This document shows, piece after piece, positions 9,365 through 17,019 of a DNA stretch of 18,347 bases. Each line of letters opens with the position of its first letter. Within the stretch, counting starts at the first letter, position 1. The notes below the pieces were generated by a model. The model was not told where the DNA came from. It searched no databases and worked only from the letters and a program-made list of their open reading frames with translations. The stretch is from Temnopleurus reevesii (lineage: Eukaryota > Echinodermata > Echinoidea > Temnopleuroida > Temnopleuridae), in contig BQKZ01000553.1 in NCBI GenBank assembly GCA_036244855.1, positions 1 through 18,347 on the forward strand, in the 5' to 3' direction. A program made the position numbers and the translations under genes.

Positions 9365-9495
9365 GTGGGGGCAGGCTACTATGCCTCACTAGTTTCTTTT
9401 ACTTTGGAATCCTTTGTGTGAAGTTCGCTTGGCTAACCGCACGCGAATGCACATTCAGAAGATTTGTATGAATAGGTTACGTAATAAAATTATAT

Positions 9496-9886
9496 GACTG
9501 CATTATCGTGCAAATGCGTTATCAGAGTTATCCTACAAAAAGCTTCAATTGGTGACTTGTTCCATTTCCCAATGTCATTAACTGGTCATCCCTAAGAATG
9601 TGAAATGAAAACCAAGATTAGTAAGACTTTAACAACGATTTTAACAACGACTGGTATTGGTATTTGCTATATATGATTGATAGTATTGTGATTACTAATT
9701 TGCAAGAATTGATACAATGCAGTTGTTCAAAAAGTCGTTCTTACCATGCTTACAGCATTTTGTTACAACTTAATTTTTGCTTAAAAGCCGCCATGGTTAT
9801 TTTTGTATCACTTGGAGCCTAAAATGACATCATGAAGGATAACCGAAGCAAGAGCTTAGAATGCTAATGAAGATTGTGAAGTCCAT
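9496..9886 (+). repeat. direct duplication, copy 2
   Basis: This is the second copy of 8777-9100, about 720-785 bp downstream. It contains an extra segment of roughly 60 bases around 9640-9705 (ACAACGACTGGTATTGGTAT and following). Its 3' end runs uninterrupted into the candidate exon at 9860. Confidence 0.85.
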
Positions 9887-10201
9887 TTCGCTGGCCGTCA
9901 TAAGGCTGTGTCACATTCGGCACAAAAAGGCCAGAGTGTTGCAATTATCGAATCTATTATAAATCTGAATGGCGCCGATCGGCTTGCTATTGGAGCGTAA
10001 GTGAGTTTGATGGATGAATGAGATTTAATCATCAATAAAGCAATATCTGGAGGACAAACATGATCAAACATTGATTCATCAAGCGAAACAGGCAAAAGTC
10101 AATTCAGACATCTAGTTTATTTGCCGTTTCATCATCCAATGTCTGTGTATTTGTTCTTTATTGATCTGTTACTGATTTCCTTTATTTCCAGGTTTCCATA
10201 A
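9860..10201 (+). CDS. candidate 3' end of a spliced gene (two exons)
   Basis: An AGAGCTTAG acceptor-like site ends at 9859. From 9860 one frame stays open for 45 codons and reaches a strong donor, GAGC|GTAAGTGAG, at 9997. The proposed intron (9997-10191, 195 bp) ends in a textbook acceptor, a long pyrimidine tract followed by TTTATTTCCAG. Joining the exons gives Ala-Phe-Pro then TAA at 10199-10201. The peptide includes HKAVSHSAQKGQSVAIIES and ends LNGADRLAIGAFP; no domain is recognised. An AATAAA at about 10702 could be the polyadenylation signal. The first 27 bases of the exon are repeated identically at 9074-9100. A minus-strand frame is also open over part of the region, and the upstream acceptor is weak in pyrimidines. 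The donor and acceptor pair is the main support. Confidence 0.33.
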
Positions 10202-10443
10202 CCCTATCATCCCTGACTAATTTCCAAAGCATACAATTTGTCTGGGATTATTATATTTGCAGACACGCACTGGCTATAAGTTAAAATGAATTCAAGAACG
10301 CCTGTACCATGTTCTTGTTTGTAATACTATCCTGTCTCCCAATTAGGTAGCGAACAGACTTTGACTATGTTTTATTGAATTACATTACCCTGGGTGGGGG
10401 TTTTACAAAATTGTTAAGAATGGCTGCAAGAAAGACTGGACTA
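10202..10443 (+). other. possible 3' untranslated sequence, otherwise unremarkable
   Basis: No further open frame continues from the TAA at 10199. If the preceding gene model holds, this is its 3' untranslated region, interrupted further on by the hairpin element at 10446-10618. Nothing else is seen. Confidence 0.25.
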
Positions 10444-10445
10444 TA

Positions 10446-10618
10446 GGGGGTGTTGCTCAAAATACTGCAGATCAACTGCAACTTTACAAATTGTAACGCG
10501 CATTTTCATTCGCGCGCGATATGCGCATTTAACAAGACGCGTATGAAACAATGATTTTGATTGGCACGTTCTGATCAACTGCAACTTGCGATCAACTGCA
10601 ACTTTTGAGCAACACCCC
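10446..10618 (+). mobile_element. 173-bp TA-flanked hairpin MITE, copy 1
   Basis: The ends are GGGGGTGTTGCTCAAAA and TTTTGAGCAACACCCC, a terminal inverted repeat of about 16 bp. They are flanked by TA on both sides (10444-10445 and 10619-10620), consistent with a TA target-site duplication as in Tc1/mariner-type elements. Inside, ATCAACTGCAACTT occurs three times and a CG-rich core (CGCGCGCGATATGCGC) lies near the centre. No coding capacity. A second copy in opposite orientation is at 17766-17937. Confidence 0.85.
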
Positions 10619-11033
10619 TATGAGTTTTATTCTCAAGCATTCAGCACAAGAACTTATACATGTAGCCTTTCGTAACGTTGTTCTTAGCAGTCATTGTATA
10701 TAATAAATGTTTTATATGTGTAACACACAGTCTTCTTAAAGTTGTTGAACGAATCTTCTATGATTCGTGATCATGTTAAAACACCCCATCAAGCTGTATA
10801 CGTGTCCAGAGCTTGATTTCATTCCTACAGGGACGAGCGTAAATAGCGTGTGTTTCCGCACAAGCCTTCTAATCCAACCCCAAGACAGTAAACTCATATC
10901 AAGATTGCCCCCTAAAGTGGACGCTTTTTTGTTGGTTTTTATTCTTGAAAAACAGCGCTACCTTGATAATCATCGTACACCGCCAGTTTAATTGACATCG
11001 TATATGTTCAAGGTCTGAGTATTATTTGGTTTT
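10619..11033. other. stretch with no firm feature; weak exon candidate
   Basis: A good acceptor-like site, TTTCATTCCTACAG, ends at about 10830 and is followed by 53 open codons to TAA near 10990, but composition is ordinary and no motif is seen. AATAAA lies at about 10702. Confidence 0.3.
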
Positions 11034-11284
11034 GCGTGGAGCCTGATGGCGCCCCATTCCACACTCATCAGGCGCTAAACACTCAGGAAATTGCGTGGTT
11101 CAATTTATCTGCGTTTCATGCTTCCATTTACCTTGTACCTGTCACCATTTTTATACTTTACATGTCCTTTTATCAATGTTGTATATTATTTATGTTTTAC
11201 TTTGTAAATTCAAATCACAATTCAGCTATTAGCTGCAATGATTTTTATTCAATAAACCATTTATCTATCTATCTATCTATCTAC
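11034..11284 (+). mobile_element. LINE-like 3' end with ATCT tail
   Basis: A hairpin, GCCTGATG at 11041-11048 and CATCAGGC at 11066-11073, is followed by a T-rich segment, then TTCAATAAACCATT and a pure tetranucleotide run of ATCT at 11262-11283. A CAATAAA-type signal directly before a short tandem tail is typical of the 3' ends of CR1- or L2-like non-LTR retrotransposons. No reverse transcriptase coding remains, so this is at most a 5'-truncated copy. Confidence 0.45.
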
Positions 11285-11500
11285 CAAGGTTAAGTATAGA
11301 TGCCAAACTTCCGGAAATGCATGACGGCAGAATTTAGAATATGGATCACCAAACAGCTGAAACGGCTGAACCATCTGAATGTGTTATCACCATGCTTTCT
11401 GTTATGAGAAGAGTGTTTGCCTGAGTTATTTTGTTATTAATATGTTGATCTTATTATTGAAGGTTGGCATATTGTTTTAAAAGTCATACGTGTTGCTTGT

Positions 11501-11744
11501 TATGTGTGTTAATTACAACTTTACCGTATACAAATCTACAGTTTTAGCAGGAATATTTGTTTAGCATCACGATTCTGAGATTGGATAGGGAGGTTTACGG
11601 CAGGAGCTACCCTCCTGCTACCCTCACTCAAACCGAAGATGTTCTGTTGATAATCATGAAATATGTCATTGGCATGCATACTGCATGCATCATATTGTCC
11701 GTATGTCAATATATCTAGCTCTCAAAGAATAATTTGCCATATCC
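11501..11744 (+). repeat. direct repeat flanking the SINE, copy 1
   Basis: This matches 12024-12243 in the same orientation, sharing AGTTTTAGCAGGAAT, ATTCTGAGATTGGAT, GAAATATGTCATTGGCAT and CCATATCC. Copy 1 has about 40 additional bases (around 11598-11650) where copy 2 has an ATT repeat. The copies are about 523 bp apart. Confidence 0.82.
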
Positions 11745-11756
11745 GTTGGACGTTAG

Positions 11757-12024
11757 AGGCATCGTGGCGTAGTGGTTCTGACTCTCGCCTCTTAACCCGA
11801 GGGTCGTATGTTCGAATCGAATCCATGGCGTCAATTTTAAGAAATTTATCTGCATTGTACGTGCTGCACTCAACCCAGGTGAGGTGAATGGGTACTGGTA
11901 GGAAGAATTTCCTTGAATGCAGTGAGTGCCAAATGGTAGCCATGCTATAGCCGGGTAATAATGCACAGAGCGCTTAGAAACACTTCGTATTAAGCGCTAT
12001 AAAAATGTTGGGTATTAGTATTAT
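11757..12024 (+). mobile_element. tRNA-derived SINE
   Basis: The head has a Pol III A box, TGGCGTAGTGG (11765-11775), and a B box, GTTCGAATC (11810-11818), spaced as in a tRNA. The body contains CCCAGGTGAGGTGAATGGGT, and the 3' end has AAGCGCTATAAAAATG followed by ATT-type repeats. This layout (tRNA head, unrelated body, tail borrowed from a LINE, short A/T tail) is that of SINEs in sea urchins and related animals. It is mobilised by a partner LINE, not by itself. The open frames here are artefacts of the element. Confidence 0.85.
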
Positions 12025-12243
12025 TATGTGTGATAATGACAACCTCACCGTACATATCTAAAGTTTTAGCAGGAATAATTGTTTGGCATCACAATTCTGA
12101 GATTGGATGGGGAGGTTTATTATTATTATTATCATAATCGTGAAATATGTCATTGGCATACTTCATGCATGTTATCATATTGTCATTTTTATCAGGATGT
12201 TTACTCTGGGCGCAGCTCTCCAAGAATAAATTCGCCATATCCC
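12024..12243 (+). repeat. direct repeat flanking the SINE, copy 2
   Basis: This is the second copy of 11501-11744 and starts where the SINE tail ends. It contains a short ATT-trinucleotide run near 12117-12131. Substitutions of roughly 15 percent separate the copies by eye. Confidence 0.82.
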
Positions 12244-12272
12244 CTAAACACACCACACTTCCTGCACAAAAT

Positions 12273-12515
12273 CCTGCGTCACACCTATGCGTTTTTAGCC
12301 TGCGTCGGCCCAGCATTTTTGGAAGTAAAAAACGCTCCCTGGACGCACAAAGACGCAGGTCATACGGTGGACTGACGCTCGTCGTACGCTCGTTGAGCGC
12401 GAGCCGAACATCAGTCCATCGTCTGATCTGCGTATGCTGTCCGTCAAGGGAGCGTTTTTTTATTTAAAAAAACGCTAGGCCGACGCAGAGTAAAAACGCA
12501 AATGTGTGACACAGG
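12273..12515. mobile_element. foldback element, copy 1
   Basis: The two halves of this 243-bp element are reverse complements almost end to end. The left arm reads CCTGCGTCACACC, GCGTTTTTAGCCTGCGTCGG, AACGCTCCCT, ACGCAGGTCA, GGTGGACTGACG. The right arm reverse-complemented follows the same order with small differences. The apex is near 12390. There is no coding capacity; open frames across it are spurious. Copies 2 and 3 lie at 12844-13058 and 16513-16768. Confidence 0.9.
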
Positions 12516-12843
12516 CTTTGGGGGCTCTTATATCCGCTTGATGTCTGCCCCAAATCACGACTGACAGAGAGAATTGACTAGGGCCTCAACATCAAAGCAG
12601 ATATCCTTTGTGGAGAGGCTACTTGCTTAAAGGTGGTCACCGAATAAAAGTCATCGATACCCGAGTCTAGATTAGTTTTTAAATCAAGGAAGCGTCATCT
12701 GGTTGATATTTGAACTTGGGGTCGTTCACCCCTAATCAACTTGAAAATTTATATAAATCAGAGGGGGAGGGGGGGGGGGTAGGATTTACACCTAGGGGCT
12801 TGCTTGACAAACGAAAGATGTCTTTTAACAGCAAATGGCTTAT
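12516..12843. other. spacer between foldback copies; G run
   Basis: No gene is supported. A guanine run (12763-12779, interrupted by one A) is present. A short open stretch around 12570-12620 has no splice support. Confidence 0.45.
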
Positions 12844-13058
12844 GGCCGACCCACACCTTGCGTTATTTAGCCAACATCGGCCCAGCATTTTTTTTTATAA
12901 AAAAACGCTCCCTGGACGCATAAAGACGCAGGTCATACGGTGGCCTGACGTTCCTCGTACGCTCATTTAGCGGAATGTCAGTCCACAGTTTGATCAGCTA
13001 ATACTGTGCGCACGGGGAGCGTTTTCAAATTTAAAAAACGCTGGGCCGACGTAGGCCT
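12844..13058. mobile_element. foldback element, copy 2 (right end truncated)
   Basis: This is about 215 bp and matches copy 1 in order and orientation, for example ACGCAGGTCATACGGTGG and AACGCTCCCTGGACGCA. The left arm carries the full outer end (GGCCGACCCACACCTTGCG), but the right arm stops at GGGCCGACGTAGGCCT, lacking the last roughly 25 bp. The break coincides with the start of coding-like sequence at 13055. Confidence 0.88.
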
Positions 13059-13403
13059 TCTTCGATGCGATTCAGCGCCAGGAGTTATTATTGAGTGTGA
13101 GAAAGGATCACCAGTCGATTGTGTAGAGGCAATTGCGATTCCATGGCCCATTACAATATATAGTCGAGTTCAAAACTGCTAATATCACAAGAACGTTTGT
13201 TTGTTAAATATGAAAGGAATATTTGTTGAGCATTTTAATCTCACCAATTTTAATGATATCGAATATTTGATTAACTATTTGGTTTTTATTCCACAAATCA
13301 ATTCAGTGAGTTTGTGATCAATTCTTTTCAACAGATCTGCACACAAGACATCAAATCAGAAGCCAGTGATGTTGAGGCTGATGTATTCAATGCTATCAGC
13401 TGA
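13055..13403 (+). CDS. candidate two-exon gene end beside the foldback element
   Basis: Exon a would be 13055-13096: 14 codons (Ala-Phe-Phe-Asp-Ala-Ile-Gln-Arg-Gln...) ending at AGT|GTGAGA, a good donor. Exon b would start at 13335 after TTCTTTTCAACAG, a good acceptor. The join keeps phase, giving ICTQDIKSEASDVEADVFNA then TGA at 13401-13403. The proposed acceptor of exon a (GACGTAG) lies inside the right arm of the foldback element and lacks a pyrimidine tract, so a real exon there may start elsewhere. Another frame over 13054-13179 is also open and cysteine-containing. A second reading of exon b, in frame with its first TCT, runs open through 13458 (see the next feature). No protein family is recognised. 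Confidence 0.2.
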
Positions 13404-13458
13404 AGATATGAACCGAGTAAAAGAGCAATTTTCAAAGATTGCATTTCAACGGGAGGGG
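13335..13458 (+). CDS. alternative reading: 124-base internal exon
   Basis: Using the same acceptor at 13334 but one base later in frame, 41 codons are open up to GGGAGGG|GTAGAG, a donor-like site at 13459. The peptide contains SAEDMNRVKEQFSKIAF. The duplicated segment at 13893-13947 keeps this frame with one change (Gln to Glu) and has a better donor, GGG|GTAAAC. Between the copies the 56 bases up to the donor differ at one position, while the next 55 differ at about eleven. That is the pattern expected of an exon followed by an intron. It conflicts with the TGA-terminated reading of the same exon; only one can be right. Confidence 0.3.
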
Positions 13459-13613
13459 GTAGAGATTGTTTTTATAGGGCGCATCTTTACGTCTCTCTTC
13501 TGTTTTTTAGGCCTTTTTTTTTCCTTCATTTTAACGTGTTTTCACAGCTTTATGGGCGGGGCCCACCTCCTCCGCCGCCCTCTGCCTACGCCCGTGCGAT
13601 GGATAGTATAATA
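13403..13613 (+). repeat. duplicated segment, copy A
   Basis: This is about 210 bp, repeated at 13893-14111 in the same orientation. It starts at AGATATGAACCGAG and ends near AGTATA. It includes a poly-T run, AACGTGTTTTCACA, and a GC-rich block, GGGCGGGGCC plus CCTCCTCCGCCGCCCTCTGC. That block has the look of a dispersed repeat end. Confidence 0.85.
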
Positions 13614-13892
13614 GTATAGATATATTTATATTACGGGTCAAAAATGTATTTATCAGTGATTGGTTAAAACACTTTCACGTGATTGAATATAATTTCGACT
13701 AGTTTGGGAAATTGGCCCAAAAAATTACTATGGGAGAAAATGACATAGGTTCATGACGATATTTACGTCACTACTTCACATAGTAAAAATATGTAGGGAA
13801 ATTACGTCACATTCGCGACGGTTCAACATGAACTTTTGTGTGCGATCAGTGTGTGCGAACTTCACCCGCGAGCGCCAGCTTGTGATCAGTCN
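13614..13892. other. stretch between the duplicated segments
   Basis: No open frame of interest was found. Two ATTACGTCA-like sites are listed separately. The stretch ends at the N at 13892, a contig join. Confidence 0.4.
13763..13809. promoter_or_regulatory. pair of TTACGTCA sites
   Basis: TTACGTCA occurs at 13763-13770 and 13802-13809, starts 39 bp apart, each followed by C. TTACGTCA is a match to sites bound by bZIP factors of the CREB/ATF and PAR groups. With no transcript identified nearby, this is only a motif-level call. Confidence 0.25.
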
Positions 13893-14111
13893 AGATATGA
13901 ACCGAGTAAAAGAGCAATTTTCAAAGATTGCATTTGAACGGGAGGGGGTAAACATCGCTTTTATTGAGCGCATCTTTACGGCTCTCCACTGTTTTTAAGC
14001 CTTTTTTTTCTTCATTTTTTCATTTTAACGTGTTTTCACATCTTTATGGGCGGGGCCGCCTCCTCCGCCGCCCTCTGCCTACACGCTTGCAATGGATATT
14101 ATAAGAGTATA
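13893..14111 (+). repeat. duplicated segment, copy B
   Basis: This is the partner of 13403-13613 and begins immediately after the N at 13892, so its left context is not trustworthy. It differs from copy A by roughly 2 percent over its first 56 bp, 20 percent over the next 55 and about 10 percent over the rest. It may be a tandem duplicate, a second copy of a dispersed repeat, or the other haplotype placed in tandem by the assembler. Confidence 0.82.
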
Positions 14112-14149
14112 AAGAAATCTATTGAATACATTCGAACCTCACCATCCGG

Positions 14150-14290
14150 AATGTCCAATAGTCTGGTCTCTATATTTCACTTTTAGAGTATCCAACAGAT
14201 CATGGGTTTGAATCCCATTTGGTCAATCTGGGATTTTCCCTGCACCAGGGCACTCATTATTGCAAACATCAATTTATCTCATTGTACTGC
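14150..14290 (+). mobile_element. probable eroded tRNA-derived SINE fragment
   Basis: GGTTTGAATCC at 14205-14215 is a close B-box match. It is preceded by degraded sequence and followed by CCCATTTGG and TGCACCAGGGCACTC, a layout typical of tRNA-headed SINEs. It is a different family from the one at 11757. No convincing A box was found, so this is tentative. Confidence 0.35.
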
Positions 14291-14303
14291 TCTCTCTTTC
14301 TAC

Positions 14304-14305
<2 letters not shown>

Positions 14306-14336
<31 letters not shown>
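14306..14336 (+). repeat. CT dinucleotide microsatellite
   Basis: About 15 uninterrupted CT units sit within a wider pyrimidine-rich stretch (about 14288-14400). The Ser/Leu open frame across it is repeat-derived. Confidence 0.92.
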
Positions 14337-14338
<2 letters not shown>

Positions 14339-14400
14339 TTCCCTCTCTCCCTCCCCCGAACGCTAACTCTGTTACCCCTCAATCCCCATCTTTTCCCTTT

Positions 14401-15330
14401 CTCACACTTCGTTGATTCCCTTGTGTCAGAAACTCCTCATTCGTCTTTTGCAATTTGCGGTCAGACAATTGAAAGCTTCACCCTGCACCAAATCCGATGA
14501 AATTTTCACGCCAAAATTATGGAACCCATTAATGTTAAAAAGCATGTGCTTTGCGGCTGACTAGAAAAGCCACGATTGTCACCATACTTCAACACTTGAA
14601 CCACCATATTTATCCATAGGGAACCACGTCAAGACTTTTGCATCTACAAAATATACGATGGAATTTTAATACTTATTTTGAAAGCCTGTTGAATAAAGTC
14701 TTTCCTATCATAAGGGCGATGATTTCTGTGGGTAACTTTTGATCATTCTTTTCTTAAAATGGACATTCTTTGTCTGACGTATGTTTAATTTCTATTAGAT
14801 GAATACAAAAGTTGCAATTGAAGAAATTCAGAAGAAAAGAGAACATTCATGAAGCATCACGGATGCACTCTAAGACATCTATTTAAATTTAAGACACGGT
14901 TCTTTAACTTCTCTTTCCTTTTAACATGTTTAAGTAAAAATGCAACAAAATGTCAATTTTCTGCAAAATGTCAAGAAATATCTTTATTAGTCTGACATGT
15001 CGGATATTTCTCTCGAGCTTTGTAGCTTTGAAGATGGAGATATTGCCTCATAATACTTTGACATTTCATGGAGCACTAAATACAGCTAAATGTCAGTGAA
15101 CTAAATCAGTACTGCATGCAACAGTTAAATAACGATTGGCCTAAATATTCGAATTTAAATCGAACGAATAAAAACCTTTTCGCAAACTAAACTCCTTTGA
15201 AGTATCAACAAGAACCATTGCATACTTTTTATCTCATTTTGTATAGTTTAGCGGTCAATGCACCTTCAAAAGTTCAGCTTTTCACAACCTATTTTGTGAG
15301 GAGTTTATCACATTGTTAACAAGCAGGGGC
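14401..15330. other. AT-rich stretch, no gene
   Basis: Stops are frequent in all frames. TGTCAGTGAAC, ATGTCAAG and similar short words recur (14950-15095) but do not form a clear repeat. Nothing else was seen. Confidence 0.5.
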
Positions 15331-15344
15331 ACCGGCCCGCCGGT
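15331..15344. repeat. GC-rich palindrome
   Basis: ACCGGC and GCCGGT flank two bases, at the start of a small GC-rich block (15325-15441) in AT-rich surroundings. Confidence 0.6.
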
Positions 15345-15375
15345 CACTCGAGGGGAACTCTAGCGGCGCTCTGCG

Positions 15376-15441
15376 ATGGTAATCAGGTCTAATCGACCTC
15401 TAGTAACGGATGACGAGGATGATGAAGAGGACAATGTCGAG
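15376..15441 (+). CDS. candidate first coding exon, acidic peptide
   Basis: A GC-rich leader (15325-15375) is followed by ATG in good context (TCTGCGATGG), with an in-frame TAG a few codons upstream. Twenty-two codons follow, MVIRSNRPLVTDDEDDEEDN plus Val-Glu, ending exactly in phase at GAG|GTTTTA, a weak donor-like site. GC-rich leader, isolated start codon and acidic run together resemble the first exon of an animal gene. A poly-T run and an N (15461) lie just after, so the continuation cannot be followed. The acidic run could also be a GA-rich repeat read by chance. Confidence 0.25.
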
Positions 15442-15493
15442 GTTTTATTTTTTTTTTTTTNATTGTATTTTTACCATACACATTAAACTTCTT

Positions 15494-16008
15494 GATATGC
15501 CGATGTGAGAAGGGGGTGATGAATTAAATTGAATCTAATTAATTATTTTGTACCCAAATCGATGTTTGTACATAATACACCAATCTTCATTTGTTAACAA
15601 ATAAACCTAGCTCTGACGTTAAGTAGGAGCCATGTTGTAAGGCACTGTGAATATATCTTGTTCATCGACCTGCCCAAGACGCATTTTTATACCACCATCA
15701 AGTACCCAACTAACAGAAAAGAGGAAAATGAAAGATGCAACACTTATCAACTTATTATGATATGCGGTTGTTAGAAGGGGGTGATGAATTAAGTTAAATT
15801 GAATCAATAATTTTGTACCTAAATCGCTGTTCATATATAAATGATCTTGTTTTTTGTTTATAAAAACACCTGGCAGTGACGTTATGTAAGAGCCATGTTG
15901 GAAGGCAGGGAATAAGTGTATTTTGTTCATCGACCCAAGACGCAGTTTATGCCACCAACAAGCAGGCAATTATTAAAAAAGAGGGAAATGCCACACTTAC
16001 CAATATAT
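15494..16008 (+). repeat. two-unit tandem repeat, 265-bp period
   Basis: Unit 1 is 15494-15758 and unit 2 is 15759-16008. Both contain AGAAGGGGGTGATGAATTAA, TTTTGTACC, AGCCATGTTG, TTGTTCATCGACC and AAGACGCA in the same order, with substitutions and small indels of about 20 percent by eye. The 116-codon minus-strand open frame that spans the junction carries two diverged copies of the same peptide segment, which is explained by the repeat. Confidence 0.85.
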
Positions 16009-16512
16009 TGGCTCATTGGCAGGTATTATGAATGCATTAAGAATAATATGAAAATTTAAAAGTGATGAAATCTACTTGAAAATAATCATCATTTGATGAA
16101 CTGTTGTTATATTCAAAGCCATGTTTTGTTAGTTTTAAATTTGAAATTATCATGAAATTATTGCTAAATCACTTTCTGGGGCACAAAACCCCATAGAATT
16201 GATACAAAAGAAAGGAACACAATCCCCTAATGATTACATTTTATGACCATATCAAATTGTTTTGAAATAGAGATATTTGGTAAAATTCGAATGCTCTGTA
16301 TCATTGTATGATTAATTATTTGGTTTATGATCTCGCAATTCGAGCTCCTACTCTTCGCAGTTCTTACCAAACGTATATAAAAAGTGATGTTACTATGTTG
16401 TATGGGAACGTAAGACTCCGACACAAAAATGTAAGTAGGGGATACACAGAAAAAAAAATAGCATTACAGATCGAGAAAACAGGAATTGACAGCGAGAATA
16501 ACTTTAGCATGA
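16009..16512. other. AT-rich stretch, no gene
   Basis: No exon signals worth calling were found. Short open frames on both strands have no codon-like composition. Confidence 0.5.
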
Positions 16513-16768
16513 AAGGAGACTCACACCTTTGTGTTTTTAGTATTCGTGAGCCTAACGTTTCTTGAAAATGATAAAACGCTCCCCGTGCGCAAGGTTCACG
16601 CTGATCAGACAGTGAACTGACGTTCGGCTTGCGCTCAAGGAGCGTACGCCAAACGCCAGTCCATAGTACGATTAGTGTCTTTATTAGTCAAAGGGAGCGT
16701 TTTTAATTAAAAAAAAAACCCGCTGGAACGACACAGTCTAAAAAAACGCAAAGATGTGAGTCGGCCTT
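16513..16768. mobile_element. foldback element, copy 3
   Basis: This is 256 bp. The ends are AAGGAGACTCACACCTTTG and, reverse-complemented, AAGGCCGACTCACATCTTTG. AACGCTCCC blocks and a TTAATTAA-like AT stretch lie inside each arm, and the centre contains GTGAACTGACGTTCGGC and its partner CGCCAGTCCAT. It is more diverged than copies 1 and 2 and shares only part of the central segment with them. It may retain the outer ends best. Confidence 0.85.
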
Positions 16769-16911
16769 AATCTAGAGAAACTATTCATGAATTCTTACAG
16801 AGAGCTCTCTAGTCGATCCAGTAAAGCCTGTTTTCTAAATGTATCCTGATTTTACTCGCTGAAAGACATTACCCAAAATTTTAGCTCATTTCGCATGTGG
16901 AAGAAATGTAA

Positions 16912-17019
16912 GTGAGTGGATCTGACTCTCGCCTTTCAAGAAGAGAGTCGAGGTTCAAGCTCCACCTATGACGTTAATTTCCTTCAGCAAGAACTTCATC
17001 CACATCTACTCTGTACACA
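16912..17019 (+). mobile_element. truncated SINE, same family as 11757
   Basis: GTGGATCTGACTCTCGCCTT, a B box (GGTTCAAGCTC near 16952) and ATGACGTTAATTTCCTTCAG correspond in order to the head and early body of the SINE at 11757. The body stops near CTCTGTAC, with no 3' tail. The A box is partly lost. Confidence 0.65.

Noticed and set aside
11757..11830. Functional tRNA gene
   Set aside because: A and B boxes are present but the acceptor stem does not pair cleanly and the body and tail are those of a SINE.
11663..11966. Several overlapping open frames on both strands
   Set aside because: They lie in the SINE and its flanking repeat; no coding constraint is expected.
12079..12467. Overlapping open frames of about 75-106 codons
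   Set aside because: They run across a foldback element and a repeat copy; the reading is spurious.
15619..15969. 116-codon minus-strand open frame
   Set aside because: It spans the junction of the 265-bp tandem repeat and contains two diverged versions of one segment, so openness follows from the repeat.
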